From: Paraktedonobacter sp035294465
GTDB lineage: Bacteria; Chloroflexota; Ktedonobacteria; Ktedonobacterales; Ktedonobacteraceae
NCBI GenBank assembly: GCA_035294465.1
Contig: DATGKW010000121.1
Coordinates: 1 to 40,098 of the forward strand
Direction: 5' to 3'
Length of the DNA stretch: 40,098 nucleotides
The notes beneath the pieces are model-generated. The model was not told the origin of the DNA and did no database searches. It saw only the letters and a list, made by a program, of their open reading frames with translations. Shown piece by piece: positions 17,399 to 26,227 of this stretch. Positions within the stretch are counted from its first letter, which is position 1. The number at the start of each line of letters is the position of its first letter. The translations under genes and the position numbers were made by a program.

Positions 17399-18421
17399 CT
17401 AGGCCCCGATATATCTCGCGTAGATCGAGCGAGCAACCTGCTCGTCGTCGGTCCCTTTGATGATGGCTCGCGCGTCTGGAAAGATGGTCAATTCGTAATC
17501 ATCGACGAGAAAGCGCAAGAGAAATTCGTTGCGTGTTACCTGTCCCACCGGGCTCAGACGCTCAGCCAGCGCTACCAGGTCGAGGCGGTCGCCGCGCCTG
17601 CCCCCGCGCACCTGCACGGCATTACGCCCGCACAAACTGGTACTTCTGGTCCCGTCCAGCGTATCCAGGAATTCGTAGGTGTGCTGGCCACAGACGGGGC
17701 ACTCAGGTTGACGCGGCAATTCGATACGCTCGCTTGTGTTTTCCCACACATCCATCCAGAACATTTCACGGCTTACCTTCTCACTCTTCAACAAGATCTT
17801 CAGAGCCTCTGTCGCCGCTATCCCTGTAATCGCTGCAACAATTCCATTGAGCACGCCAGCAGTATCACAGGTCGCGGTCGTCCCCGGCTGGGGCATTTCC
17901 GGGAAAACGCAACGCAGGCAGGCCGTGTCACCGGGGAGAATATTCATTGTCACTCCATAGGAGGCCACCACACCACTATAGATCCAGGGACGAGCGTGCT
18001 TGACACAGGCATCGTTAAGCAGATAACGCGTCTCGAAGTTATCCGTTGCGTCCAGCACCAGATCAACTTCTTTGACCAGCGACTCGACGCCATCAGCGTT
18101 GATGTCCTCGACCAGCGCTTCCAGCCGCACTTCGCTGTTCACACGCCGCAGCCGGTTCACGGCCGCCACTGCCTTAGGAAAGTGCTGAGCGATATCCTCT
18201 TCGTCGAAAAGAATCTGGCGTTGCAAATTGTTCAGTTCAATATAATCCCGGTCAGCGATCAAGAGCCGTCCCACTCCGGCCCGGCACAGGTGATTGGCCA
18301 GCCCTGTTCCCAGAGCTCCGCAGCCAATAATCGCCACACTGGCCTCACCCAGACGCTCCTGTCCCGCCCTGCCAATCGGAGGGAAAAGCGTTTGCCGTGA
18401 ATAACGCTCAAGTCCTGCCAT
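17399..18421 (-). CDS. ThiF/MoeB/HesA-family adenylyltransferase (E1-like)
   Basis: A 340-residue E1-like enzyme. Family members adenylate the C-terminal Gly-Gly of a small ubiquitin-like sulfur carrier (MoaD, ThiS) for molybdopterin, thiamine or related biosynthesis. Seen: RYSRQTLFPPIGRAGQERL at the start, nucleotide loop GCGALGTGLANHL (about 32-44), DRDYIELNNLQRQILF, DATDNFETRYLLND, a Zn knuckle made of CLRC and CPVC, and TCDTAGVLNG with the candidate catalytic Cys. A C-terminal extension of about 75 residues is present in many Gram-positive homologues. The start at 18421 is set by AGGAG seven bases before the ATG and the MAGLERYSRQ N terminus; the frame is open 60 bases further. No carrier protein gene is adjacent, so the pathway is not fixed. 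Confidence 0.92.
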   Translation of the reverse strand: MAGLERYSRQTLFPPIGRAGQERLGEASVAIIGCGALGTGLANHLCRAGVGRLLIADRDYIELNNLQRQILFDEEDIAQHFPKAVAAVNRLRRVNSEVRLEALVEDINADGVESLVKEVDLVLDATDNFETRYLLNDACVKHARPWIYSGVVASYGVTMNILPGDTACLRCVFPEMPQPGTTATCDTAGVLNGIVAAITGIAATEALKILLKSEKVSREMFWMDVWENTSERIELPRQPECPVCGQHTYEFLDTLDGTRSTSLCGRNAVQVRGGRRGDRLDLVALAERLSPVGQVTRNEFLLRFLVDDYELTIFPDARAIIKGTDDEQVARSIYARYIGA

Positions 18422-18471
18422 CAACGTACTCCTACCTGTTCTGAAGCTTGCACATCGAAAAGACTGGTTGT

Positions 18472-18480
18472 ATTCTAGCA
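18472..18480 (-). promoter_or_regulatory. Candidate extended -10 promoter for the ThiF-like gene
   Basis: The minus strand reads TGCTAGAAT, an extended -10 (TGn plus TAGAAT), about 50 bases upstream of the ATG. The -35 region (CAATGG at 17 bp) is poor. Confidence 0.35.
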
Positions 18481-18592
18481 CAATTTGCCTGGTCCCATTG
18501 ATTTGGAAAGTTACGCATACCTATGTTACAATGCAGGTGGGCAGCCAGATCTTTTTGAGAATGTTGTATAGCACAGCATAAGTGGTGGGGAC

Positions 18593-19024
18593 ATGACGAA
18601 AAAAGTCCTGGTAATTGATGATAATCCAACGATTGTTGAATTGATCAAATATGCGATAAACCTCCAGGGAAACTATCAGGTGAACGTAGCCTACGATGGA
18701 GTCCAGGGGCTGGAGCGTATCTACGCTGAGCCGCCAGATTGCGTGATTATCGATGTCAAAATGCCGCGCCTGGATGGATATCAGCTGGTACGCTGCTTGC
18801 GAGGCGACACCCGTACCGTCAATATCCCCTTGATCATTCTTAGCGCCTTGACACGCGCGGAGGATAAGATGACAGGCATGCTTTCAGGCGTTGACGAGTA
18901 CCTCACCAAACCTTTTAAGCCCAACGCGCTCAATGCTGCGATAGAGCGCGTTATCCGCCTGACGCCCGCCGAACGCCAGCGACGGATGGATCTCCTGGCA
19001 CAAACGCACACCGAACGGGAATAA
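18593..19024 (+). CDS. Stand-alone response-regulator receiver protein (CheY-like)
   Basis: A 143-residue single REC domain with no output domain, so it signals by protein contact. Seen: acidic pair D9-D10 (VLVIDDN), phospho-acceptor D54 (CVIIDVKMPRLDGY), switch Ser84 (IILSALT) and Lys106 (YLTKPFKP). All the residues for Mg2+-dependent phosphorylation by a histidine kinase are present. A basic 20-residue tail follows. A GGTGGGGAC ribosome site precedes the ATG. It pairs with a second receiver gene 128 bases downstream on the same strand. No histidine kinase is in the window. Confidence 0.93.
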   Translation: MTKKVLVIDDNPTIVELIKYAINLQGNYQVNVAYDGVQGLERIYAEPPDCVIIDVKMPRLDGYQLVRCLRGDTRTVNIPLIILSALTRAEDKMTGMLSGVDEYLTKPFKPNALNAAIERVIRLTPAERQRRMDLLAQTHTERE

Positions 19025-19042
19025 ACACAGCTTTCCTGTGTT
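19024..19042 (+). other. Small hairpin at the first receiver stop codon
   Basis: AACACAG (19024-19030) and CTGTGTT (19036-19042) form a 7-bp stem with a 5-base loop, beginning at the last base of the stop codon. It could be a weak terminator or mRNA stabiliser between the two receiver genes. Confidence 0.35.
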
Positions 19043-19152
19043 CATCGCAGGCCGGTTGCTTCTGGTGACTGGCACGGTGGTTCTTGCGTCTCTTTTAGAG
19101 AACGGTTCTTCTCTGTGAGAGAACAAAAATATCTATCAGGTAAAGGATATAC

Positions 19153-19560
19153 GTGTCTCAGCAACAACTGCGCAGGCTACAAATCCTGCTGGTGGACGAC
19201 GATGTGCATACCCGCGATAAGGTCCAGCAAGCACTGGATCAGGGGTTTGTTCTCAACCATGTCCATTCTCTGGACGAGGCTCTGCGCTATCTGGAAGAGT
19301 CTCTACCCGATGTCCTGGTTTGCGAGATTATTCTTCCCGATGCCAGTGGTTTAGATCTCTGCCGCCAGATACGCTGCTCCCCATCTTTACAGCATCTCCC
19401 AATCATGCTGTTGACCAGCCTCTCGACGCTACAAGACAAAATCACCGGCTTTGAGGCGGGAGCAGACGACTATGTTGTCAAGCCATTTGACACACTTCAC
19501 CTGAGGGCACGCCTTCTCCTGCTCTCCCGCATCAAACGCCTGGAAGAAAAGCCAGCCTGA
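19153..19560 (+). CDS. Stand-alone receiver protein with Glu at the phospho-acceptor site
   Basis: A 135-residue single REC domain starting at GTG, with AAAGGA five bases upstream. Seen: LLVDDD (D15-D17) as acidic pocket, T88 in MLLTS, K110 in YVVKPFD and the ADDYVVKPF signature. The position that should be the phospho-acceptor Asp is Glu58 (VLVCEIILPDASG). With Glu the domain may not be phosphorylated and could be locked in an active-like state, or use a different chemistry; that is inference. It lies just after a canonical REC protein and ends in a long perfect hairpin. An adapter in the same pathway as the first receiver is plausible. Confidence 0.9.
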   Translation: MSQQQLRRLQILLVDDDVHTRDKVQQALDQGFVLNHVHSLDEALRYLEESLPDVLVCEIILPDASGLDLCRQIRCSPSLQHLPIMLLTSLSTLQDKITGFEAGADDYVVKPFDTLHLRARLLLLSRIKRLEEKPA

Positions 19561-19563
19561 GAA

Positions 19564-19613
19564 ATAGACAGAAGAGACCGCTGCCACTGGCGGCAGCGGT
19601 CTCTTCTGTCTAT
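19564..19613. terminator. Bidirectional 22-bp perfect hairpin
   Basis: A perfect 22-bp inverted repeat (19564-19585 and 19592-19613) with a 6-base loop, in the gap between the convergent receiver gene and the ABC transporter operon. There is no T-tract, but the stem is long and GC-rich in its upper half. Confidence 0.85.
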
Positions 19614-19623
19614 GAGAAAGGGA

Positions 19624-20646
19624 TTAGCCGGGAAAGTGGCAGGCCGCGTAGTGGCCGAACTGCTTCTCTTCCAGAGGAGGAATGACCTCGCGACAGATCT
19701 CCTGAGCTTTCCAGCAGCGCGGATGAAAGTTGCAGCCGGGGGGAGGATTCACCGGGCTGGGGACGTCGCCCTCCAGGATAATGCGCTTGCGGCGCTCCTC
19801 TATAGTGGGATCAGGCACCGGGATAGCTGAGAGCAGGGCCTGCGTGTACGGATGCAAGGGCATCTCGTACAGCGCTTCGCTCTTCGCCAGTTCCACTACA
19901 CGTCCCAGGTACATCACGGCCACGCGGTCACTGATATGCTTCACGACCGAGAGGTTATGCGCCACAAAGAGATAGGTCAGGCCGAACTCCTCCTGCAAGT
20001 CTTCCAGCAAGTTCAAGACCTGCGCCTGAATTGACACATCGAGGGCTGAGACCGGTTCATCGGCGACGATAAAGGATGGATGAAGAGCCAGTGCGCGCGC
20101 GATGCCGATGCGTTGGCGCTGGCCACCGCTAAACTCGTGGGCGAAACGGTTAATGAAAAACGGATTGAGACCCACGATCTCCAGCAGATGCGAGATCTCG
20201 TCCTGCAGCTCTTTTTTATTGTTATACTTCTTATAATTCTGCAGCGGCTCTGCGATAATCTGTCCAATTGAAAAACGTGGATCAAGCGAAGCAAAGGGAT
20301 CCTGGAAAATCATCTGCATATCTTTACGACGCTTACGCACTTCCCTCTCCGAAAGCGTCGTCAATTCGGTCCCGCCTAACTTGACGCTGCCTGAGGTAGG
20401 TCGGATCAGTTGGAGAATAGCCCGGCCAGTGGTAGATTTACCGCAGCCGCTCTCACCTACCAGACCCAATGTTTCTCCACGTCTAACGAAGAGGTCCACG
20501 CCGTCGACCGCTTTCACATGCGCCACAGGGCGACCGAGCAGGCCCCCTTTAATCGGAAAGTGAACTTTTAAGCCTCTTACATCAACCAGCGTCGTATTGG
20601 CGTCTCTGGCCGGCGGCACTGGTGGCATTGGTGTTTGTTGGATCAT
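19624..20646 (-). CDS. Oligopeptide/dipeptide ABC importer ATP-binding protein (OppF/DppF type)
   Basis: A 340-residue nucleotide-binding subunit on the cytosolic face of a peptide-type importer; it powers uptake with its partner ATPase. Seen: Walker A GESGCGKST, Q-loop MIFQDPFASLDP, signature FSGGQRQRIGIA, Walker B FIVADEPVSALD and H-loop VAHNLSV, then the oligo_HPY C-terminal extension with a Cys cluster (GCNFHPRC, EIC, AACHFPG) typical of this subfamily. The frame opens upstream to 20769, overlapping the previous gene; ATG 20646 (MIQQTPMPP) is preferred because GGGGGAGAGG lies just ahead of it and it leaves a 16-base gap. It is the last gene of the operon before the hairpin at 19564. Confidence 0.95.
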   Translation of the reverse strand: MIQQTPMPPVPPARDANTTLVDVRGLKVHFPIKGGLLGRPVAHVKAVDGVDLFVRRGETLGLVGESGCGKSTTGRAILQLIRPTSGSVKLGGTELTTLSEREVRKRRKDMQMIFQDPFASLDPRFSIGQIIAEPLQNYKKYNNKKELQDEISHLLEIVGLNPFFINRFAHEFSGGQRQRIGIARALALHPSFIVADEPVSALDVSIQAQVLNLLEDLQEEFGLTYLFVAHNLSVVKHISDRVAVMYLGRVVELAKSEALYEMPLHPYTQALLSAIPVPDPTIEERRKRIILEGDVPSPVNPPPGCNFHPRCWKAQEICREVIPPLEEKQFGHYAACHFPG

Positions 20647-20662
20647 AATACGCCTCTCCCCC

Positions 20663-21637
20663 TTATGATGGATAGAAACAGGCTGCCGCTTGAGTTCCAC
20701 GGCCGACTTGCACCAGCTCCGGGCGCTCCTGCCAGCAGCGCGTTTGCACGCGTGGGCAACGCGGGGCATATGGGCAACCAGGAGGTGGATTCAACAAATC
20801 AGGCGGCTGGCCGGCAATCGGATTGAGCTTAACGCCGCGCTGATCGTCCAGACGCGGGATAGATTGCAACAGGCCAATCGTATAGGGGTGTGCAGGCGTC
20901 TCATAAAGCTGTTTCACAGGGGCCGACTCTACTACGTGCCCGGCATACATCACGATGACATCCTGGCAAGAACCTGCGACGACACCCAGGTCATGGGTAA
21001 TTAGCATGACAGCAGTGCCGAACTCTTTTGAAAGACCTTTCATCAGCTCAAGAATCTGCGCCTGAATTGTCACATCCAGTGCAGTTGTCGGCTCATCCGC
21101 GATCAGCAGTTGCGGGTTACAGGCCAGGGAGATAGCAATCATCACACGCTGGCGCATACCGCCGCTGAACTCGTGAGGGTAGTTTTTTGCCCGGCGCTTG
21201 GCATCTGGAATACGCACCAGGTCAAGCATCTCGACCGCGCGCCTCCATGCCTGTTCATTGGTGACATCCTTGCGATGCCGTTTGACCGTCTCCGCGATCT
21301 GGAACCCGACGGTATAGACCGGGTTGAGCGAAGTCATGGGGTCCTGGAAGATCATCGAGATCTTGCTACCGCGCAAGTCGGTCAGTTCGTTCTGATTCTT
21401 CTCCATGATATCTTCGCCGTTGAAGTTAATCTCGCCGGCAACTATCTTCCCCGGCCTGGCAATCAGGCGCATAATTGAGAGGGCCGTGACACTCTTGCCA
21501 CAGCCGCTCTCACCCACGATCCCCAATGTCTCTCCGGCGCGTATGCCAAAGGAGACATCATCAACCGCTTTGACCGTTCCTCCACGCGTATAGAAATAGG
21601 TCTTCAGGTTATTTACTTCAAGCAGATTCTCTGCCAT
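20663..21637 (-). CDS. Oligopeptide/dipeptide ABC importer ATP-binding protein (OppD/DppD type)
   Basis: A 324-residue ATPase subunit partnering the F-type ATPase encoded next. Seen: Walker A GESGCGKSVT, Q-loop MIFQDPMTSLNPV, signature FSGGMRQRVMIA, Walker B LLIADEPTTALDV and H-loop LITHDLGVVA, plus a C-terminal oligo_HPY segment with four Cys (GCPYAPRC, TRC, AACFYP). In some DppD proteins equivalent Cys residues bind an iron-sulfur cluster; whether they do here is inference. The gap to the preceding permease gene is 18 bases, consistent with one transcript. Confidence 0.95.
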   Translation of the reverse strand: MAENLLEVNNLKTYFYTRGGTVKAVDDVSFGIRAGETLGIVGESGCGKSVTALSIMRLIARPGKIVAGEINFNGEDIMEKNQNELTDLRGSKISMIFQDPMTSLNPVYTVGFQIAETVKRHRKDVTNEQAWRRAVEMLDLVRIPDAKRRAKNYPHEFSGGMRQRVMIAISLACNPQLLIADEPTTALDVTIQAQILELMKGLSKEFGTAVMLITHDLGVVAGSCQDVIVMYAGHVVESAPVKQLYETPAHPYTIGLLQSIPRLDDQRGVKLNPIAGQPPDLLNPPPGCPYAPRCPRVQTRCWQERPELVQVGRGTQAAACFYPS

Positions 21638-21655
21638 CTTTTTTAACTCCGCTCA

Positions 21656-22744
21656 CTAATCTTTCGACCGAGGATCAAAGGCGTCGCGCATCCCGTCACC
21701 CAGGAAACAGAAGCACAGCACGATCAGGGTCAGCACAATACAGGGAATAATTACTTCCCTCGGATAGCTAGTGATATTTTGCGCTCCATCCGCGATCATC
21801 TTGCCGAGGCTCGAACCGGGAGGCTGCACGCCCAGACCCAGCAGGCTGATGCCCGCCTCACCCACGATGGTATTGGAGAGATTCAGCGTGGCTGTTACAA
21901 CCACGATGCTTAAGAGATTGGGAACGATGTGGCGCAGAATGATACGCGTGTTAGTTGTGCCAGAGGTGCGAGCCGCTTCGACGAATTGCTGCTCTTTCAA
22001 TTGCAGTGTCTGGCCGCGCACCAGGCGGGCAGTAAAAGGCCAGATGACGATACCTAGCACGATGCCGACCAGTAACAGGCGCGCATTGCCATTGGGGCCG
22101 ATCACCGGAACATGAGAGAAAAAGCTATCGGCAGAGGAGCCAAAGATGCCAGCAACCATGATGATAAAGAGTAAGCCGGGGAAGGCCAGCATGATATCGG
22201 TGAAGCGAGCCAGGAACTGGTCAATGAGGCCCCCATAGTAGCCCGCCAGCACGCCAATACTGATGCCCAGCACAACATCGAACACTTCGACGAAGAGCGC
22301 GACGAAGATCGAAACCAGGATTCCCTGCATCAGGCGGGCCAGAATATCGCGCCCAAGCTGATCAGTCCCCAACCAGTACTGAGCGGACGGCCCCTGGTCC
22401 TGATCGGCCAGATTTTCATAGTAGTAATTATGGTAGCTCTGTGGGCCGACAGTCTGGCCAGTAATCTGATTGACGTATGGCCCTCCAATATGCTGGTAGA
22501 TGGGCGGTCCAATCAGCGCAATCAGGACCATAAAGACCAGAATACCCAGGCTGACCATAGCGCGTTTATCGCGGCGCAGGCGACGGAGCGAATCCTGCAA
22601 AGGAGTGGCGGGCCTTTTGCTCCGCTCAAGCTCAGGCTCCGCCATGCCTGAGACTTCATCCATGCTGATCATGGCGGGGTCGGGAACCCGGCCAAGCATC
22701 GCACCCTGTGCCAGATCCTGGCCCTGTTCTTTTCTCGTATCCAT
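21656..22744 (-). CDS. Peptide-type ABC importer permease (OppC/DppC type)
   Basis: A 362-residue inner-membrane permease. Seen: an N-terminal cytoplasmic extension of about 60 residues, a first transmembrane helix (about 64-82: MVSLGILVFMVLIALIGPP), the subfamily segment YWLGTDQLGRDILARLM, a block of membrane helices and the EAA coupling loop (EAARTSGTTNTRIILRHIVPN) that contacts the ATPases. It ends with LGDGMRDAFDPRSKD, the standard end of DppC proteins. It sits between the B-type permease gene (11 bases upstream) and the D-type ATPase gene. Confidence 0.95.
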   Translation of the reverse strand: MDTRKEQGQDLAQGAMLGRVPDPAMISMDEVSGMAEPELERSKRPATPLQDSLRRLRRDKRAMVSLGILVFMVLIALIGPPIYQHIGGPYVNQITGQTVGPQSYHNYYYENLADQDQGPSAQYWLGTDQLGRDILARLMQGILVSIFVALFVEVFDVVLGISIGVLAGYYGGLIDQFLARFTDIMLAFPGLLFIIMVAGIFGSSADSFFSHVPVIGPNGNARLLLVGIVLGIVIWPFTARLVRGQTLQLKEQQFVEAARTSGTTNTRIILRHIVPNLLSIVVVTATLNLSNTIVGEAGISLLGLGVQPPGSSLGKMIADGAQNITSYPREVIIPCIVLTLIVLCFCFLGDGMRDAFDPRSKD

Positions 22745-22755
22745 TCTGCTCTCTC

Positions 22756-23715
22756 CTATTCAACCTTGATACGCGGGTCAACCACAGTATAGAGGATATC
22801 AGACAAGAGATTGCCCAGCACGACTGCAACGGCCAGGATTACGGTAGTAGCCTGGATCACCGGGTAGTCGCGGGTGCCGATGGAGTTCAGCGCAATTCCG
22901 GCGATGCCAGGAATGTTGAAGAGGTCTTCAATGAAGAACGCTCCACCAACTAGAGAACCCAGGGCCACGCCAAGTGTGGTAATAATGGGAATCAGCGCGT
23001 TGCGCAGCGCGTGCCGGTAAATGACGATTCGCTCGCGCAACCCCTTGGCCCGCGCGGTGCGTACATAATCCTGGCGGAGCACTTCCAACATCTGCGTGCG
23101 CATCAGACGGGCATAAAAAGCAACTGCTCCGGCCGCAAGCACTATGATTGGGGCCAGTTTGTATTGAATGTCAGACCAGCTATAATGCCAGGGTGTTCCC
23201 CAGTTCGAGACCGGCCAGGACGCTCCAGTGCTCTGATCGATCCAGACGATAAAGACCTGGACAAAGACAGCCAGCACAAACGTTGGAACCGCAAATAGGA
23301 TCAGCATAACAGTCATGTTCGTAGTATCAACCCAGGTATTGGCTTTCAGAGCAGAAAGAATACCCAGAGGAAGACCCACAATCAGGGTCAATAGCAATGC
23401 CCAACTACCCAATTCCAGTGAGATCGGCACTCCGCTGGCCAGGATAGCCGACACAGCGCGGTCTTTATACTCGTAGGAGAGGCCAAAGTTGAAGGTGAAC
23501 AGATTTTTCAAATAGTTCCAGTACTGCTGGTACCAGGGGAGATCCAGGCCATAGACATGCTTGAGCGCTACATACGCTGCTTGATTATAATGCTGCCCAA
23601 GCATCAAGAGCACCGGGTCTCCTGGGGCAAAATACCCCATGATGAAAGTGATAAAGGTTACCCCCACGACTACAAAAAGTAGCCCGATGAACCTTTTGAC
23701 TAAGAACTGAACCAT
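22756..23715 (-). CDS. Peptide-type ABC importer permease (OppB/DppB type)
   Basis: A 319-residue membrane permease with six predicted helices. Seen: N-terminal helix (LLFVVVGVTFITFIMGYFAPGDP), the EAA coupling motif VRTARAKGLRERIVIYRHALRNALIP, FFIEDLFNIPGIAGI, and the C-terminal LSDILYTVVDPRIKVE typical of DppB. It forms the heterodimeric channel with the C-type permease. AAGGGG is six bases before the ATG. A 393-base gap separates it from the substrate-binding gene upstream; a hairpin there would reduce read-through, giving less permease than binding protein. Confidence 0.95.
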   Translation of the reverse strand: MVQFLVKRFIGLLFVVVGVTFITFIMGYFAPGDPVLLMLGQHYNQAAYVALKHVYGLDLPWYQQYWNYLKNLFTFNFGLSYEYKDRAVSAILASGVPISLELGSWALLLTLIVGLPLGILSALKANTWVDTTNMTVMLILFAVPTFVLAVFVQVFIVWIDQSTGASWPVSNWGTPWHYSWSDIQYKLAPIIVLAAGAVAFYARLMRTQMLEVLRQDYVRTARAKGLRERIVIYRHALRNALIPIITTLGVALGSLVGGAFFIEDLFNIPGIAGIALNSIGTRDYPVIQATTVILAVAVVLGNLLSDILYTVVDPRIKVE

Positions 23716-23826
23716 ACTGTGCCCCTTACTCCTTGCTTCAAGGATGTAACCGGATATCGAGATACTACCGTGCGTTATCTCTCTCTAGCGGTACAGATTA
23801 CACGTACAGACACCGTTGGTAAGAAG

Positions 23827-23854
23827 CGCCATGTCATGGCACCTTGTCATGGCG
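23827..23854. repeat. Small inverted and direct repeats in the binding-protein/permease gap
   Basis: CGCCATG (23827-23833) pairs with CATGGCG (23848-23854), and GCCATG-T-CATGGC (23828-23840) is itself a palindrome, with TGTCATGGC occurring twice. It might be an operator or a processing hairpin. In the rest of the gap (23716-24108) only the hairpin at 24015-24047 stands out; no gene is supported. Confidence 0.35.
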
Positions 23855-24014
23855 AATTCTCGCGAACAAAAAACACCACAAGTACGTTGGTCAATTTACA
23901 GCTAATTCTACGGAACATTACTTGTGCTGTCAAGCAAACTGAACTACCATGGTCGCCTGTGTGCCTGGTATTAGTGTACAGCAAGCTTTTAACTTAACAT
24001 CTCTCCTTACAGAA

Positions 24015-24047
24015 GAGAAGACAGCGACCGGATGGTCACTGCCTCTC
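24015..24047 (-). terminator. Imperfect hairpin after the first binding-protein gene
   Basis: On the minus strand GAGAGGCAGTGACC pairs with GGTCGCTGTCTTCTC (about 13 pairs, one bulge, loop ATCC). It is about 60 bases downstream of the binding-protein stop. Without a strong T-tract it may be a leaky terminator or an mRNA-stabilising structure that raises binding-protein level relative to the permeases. Confidence 0.5.
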
Positions 24048-24108
24048 TTTGCTCCAGGTACCCCTAGAGATACTTACCTCACAGGCTACCAGGAGGCTAG
24101 CATGCGAT

Positions 24109-25866
24109 TTAATGCACAGAAATGTAAATGTTGGCCCAGTCCTGCGGCGGGGTCAAACCCTGGTCGTTGAGCACAATGCCCTGGACATACTTCTTGATCA
24201 AGCCAACACCGTCAGCCTGGTAGAGCGGCATCCAGGCTACATCATTGACCAACTGCTGCTCTGCCTTGTTGTAATCCGCCATACGGACCGTTGGGTCTTG
24301 CTCGACATCAGCCTGTTCCAGCAACTTCTGCGTCGCTACCTGCGTGGCCGCATCGTTGCTGAAGTTCTCGCCATAGTTCCAGTCGTTATTGGCAGCACCC
24401 TTGTCGAACTGCAAGGTGGTCCAGTCTTGCGGATCGGGGTAGTCGGCGATCCAGCCCAGCCACCACATCTGCAAACCCTTGTTCAAACACTTCTGTGGAG
24501 TGTCCGGTGTCTGGCAGGCAGTCTCAGGAATCTGCTGCAGCATCGTGTTGAAGTCTTCGGATTTCCCTGTGACGGTCACGCCCAGCACGCTCTGCCACAT
24601 CTGGATCATGGTCGTGATCTGGTCAGCTGTGTCTGCCGCGCCGCTCGGATAGACGATTGTAATCGGTGGCAGCGTCTTGAGTCCTTCCTGCTGCATGCCC
24701 TCTGCCAGCAGTTGTTTAGCTTTGGTAGGATCACCCTTTGTGGACGCTCCATCAACACACTTCAGGTTGGGATTATAACCGGGCATGCCCTGCGGCACAA
24801 TATGGCAGGTCGGCGTTACCAGGTTTTTCTCAATGGCGCTCGCGATTACATCCTTGTTGACCGCCAGTTCAAACGCCTGACGAATGTCTATGTTATCAAA
24901 CGGCTTGTAGAGGTAGTTCATTGCCACATAGAAGATGGTCAGCTGCGGTGTCTTCTTGAATTCCGCTACATCCCTCTCTGCCTGTGGCGCATCAGCTGGC
25001 GGAACAGGAGCATTGTCGATCTGGCCAGCCTGATAGGCCTGGTAGGCCGTGCTCACATCTTTGTAGAAGAGCAACTCAACTTTTTTGAGCTGCGTAGCTT
25101 TGCCATACCAGTGCGGATTGGGCACCAGGGTAATGCCTGTAGTATGGCTGTAGTTCTGGACCATGAACGGGCCAGAGCCGCCCTGGCCACCGTTATCGCT
25201 CAGGTGATCGGTCCATTTGGTTCCCCACTTCTGGATCACACTCTTCTCCACCACGTAGGCGGTTGGATACGTCAGCGCTTGCAGGAAGTAAGGAGCGGGT
25301 TTGGTGATGGTAATGTTCAGTGTGGTGTCATTGACGACCTGAAGGCCCTCACCATCATTGATGATCGATGAGATCTTGCCGCCCACGCGCTCCGCAGCCC
25401 CTTTGATCAGGCCAAGATAGGTTAGGGTCACACCGGTCTGGTTGGCCAGGGCCGGAGTGAGAGCACGGTCGATGCTGTAGGCCACATCATTGGCCGTCAG
25501 CGGCGTTCCATCGCTGAATTCCAGATTGGGTCGCAGGTGGAAAGTGTAGGTCAGTCCATCTGCAGAGTGCGACCAGGACTGCGCCAGAACGCCAGTCACC
25601 TGCAACTGATCATTTTCCTGCACCATGCCAACGAAGACTGCGTCAATGGCTGTGGCTGAATCAACGTCGGTCGTCAGGGCAGGGTCAAAGGTCGCGATGT
25701 CGCTGATGCCCCCCAGGCCAATCCGGTACACCTGCTGCGAGGCAGGCGCGGCAGCCGGCTTGCTCGTGGTGGGGCCACTTGTCCCGCCACAGCCCGCGAC
25801 AATCATCGCGATGAGAGCGAACAGGGTTGACAGAAACCCAAGGGTGAATTTCTTGTCAGGTCTCAT
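24109..25866 (-). CDS. Peptide-type ABC transporter substrate-binding lipoprotein (SBP_bac_5), copy 1
   Basis: A 585-residue extracytoplasmic lipoprotein that would capture oligopeptides or similar solutes for the importer encoded downstream. Seen: signal peptide with lipobox VAGC (lipidated C26), a Thr/Ser/Ala linker, then the family-5 fold with TFDPALTTDVDSATAIDAVFVGMV, LTYTFHLRPNLEFSDGTPLTANDVAYSIDRAL and FDNIDIRQAFELAVNKDVIA. It ends with PPQDWANIYISVH, nearly the same ending as the second paralogue (PPNDWANIYILQH). AGGAGAG is about seven bases before the ATG. It is in the same orientation as the permease and ATPase genes. The ligand cannot be predicted reliably. Confidence 0.95.
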   Translation of the reverse strand: MRPDKKFTLGFLSTLFALIAMIVAGCGGTSGPTTSKPAAAPASQQVYRIGLGGISDIATFDPALTTDVDSATAIDAVFVGMVQENDQLQVTGVLAQSWSHSADGLTYTFHLRPNLEFSDGTPLTANDVAYSIDRALTPALANQTGVTLTYLGLIKGAAERVGGKISSIINDGEGLQVVNDTTLNITITKPAPYFLQALTYPTAYVVEKSVIQKWGTKWTDHLSDNGGQGGSGPFMVQNYSHTTGITLVPNPHWYGKATQLKKVELLFYKDVSTAYQAYQAGQIDNAPVPPADAPQAERDVAEFKKTPQLTIFYVAMNYLYKPFDNIDIRQAFELAVNKDVIASAIEKNLVTPTCHIVPQGMPGYNPNLKCVDGASTKGDPTKAKQLLAEGMQQEGLKTLPPITIVYPSGAADTADQITTMIQMWQSVLGVTVTGKSEDFNTMLQQIPETACQTPDTPQKCLNKGLQMWWLGWIADYPDPQDWTTLQFDKGAANNDWNYGENFSNDAATQVATQKLLEQADVEQDPTVRMADYNKAEQQLVNDVAWMPLYQADGVGLIKKYVQGIVLNDQGLTPPQDWANIYISVH

Positions 25867-26121
25867 GTGTGATCTCTCCTTGCGTTAAGGAATTAAAATA
25901 CACTACCGATAAGCAGATGCGCTGCATCTCTGTCATTCTAGCTGAACCATTCTATACTCCACGAGCCCCTGACGACGCTTCTTTGTATGCGCCGCTCCCT
26001 CCCATAACCCCGGCAGCCTTGCGCCTGCGCCAGACCTTCACATTTGGAAATTTCCACTTACGTATCAGGGATATATACATAAGTCCTGGCATTCCTGCGT
26101 AGAATATGGTCAGCAGAGAAA
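25867..26121. other. Intergenic leader before binding-protein gene 1
   Basis: With the terminator to its right, the 361-base gap between the two binding-protein genes holds no supported gene. On the minus strand there are AT-rich candidate -10 boxes (TATAGAAT near 25955 and TATTTTAAT near 25895), but no matching TTGACA-like -35 was seen. A separate promoter for copy 1 is likely, given the terminator behind copy 2. Confidence 0.4.
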
Positions 26122-26150
26122 ACCGTTTGCGCACTCCCTCTGCAAACGGT
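26122..26150 (-). terminator. Rho-independent terminator of binding-protein gene 2
   Basis: A 9-bp perfect stem (26122-26130 with 26142-26150, arms ACCGTTTGC/GCAAACGGT) and an 11-base loop. On the minus strand it is followed by TTTTCTCT. It lies about 80 bases after the stop of the second binding-protein gene. Confidence 0.75.
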
Positions 26151-26227
26151 GGCATACTAGTATTACGTCCGGTCTGTTAGAAATCTCTCGTGAATTTTAA
26201 AAGGGATTCATTCCTTACTGGTTCGCC

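Noticed and set aside
24049..25371. A 440-codon open frame on the plus strand
   Set aside because: It lies antisense within the binding-protein gene, which has a lipobox, family motifs and a good ribosome site. The antisense translation has no recognisable features.
25952..26155. A 67-codon minus-strand open frame between the two binding-protein genes
   Set aside because: It overlaps the terminator of the second binding-protein gene and shows no domain or ribosome site.
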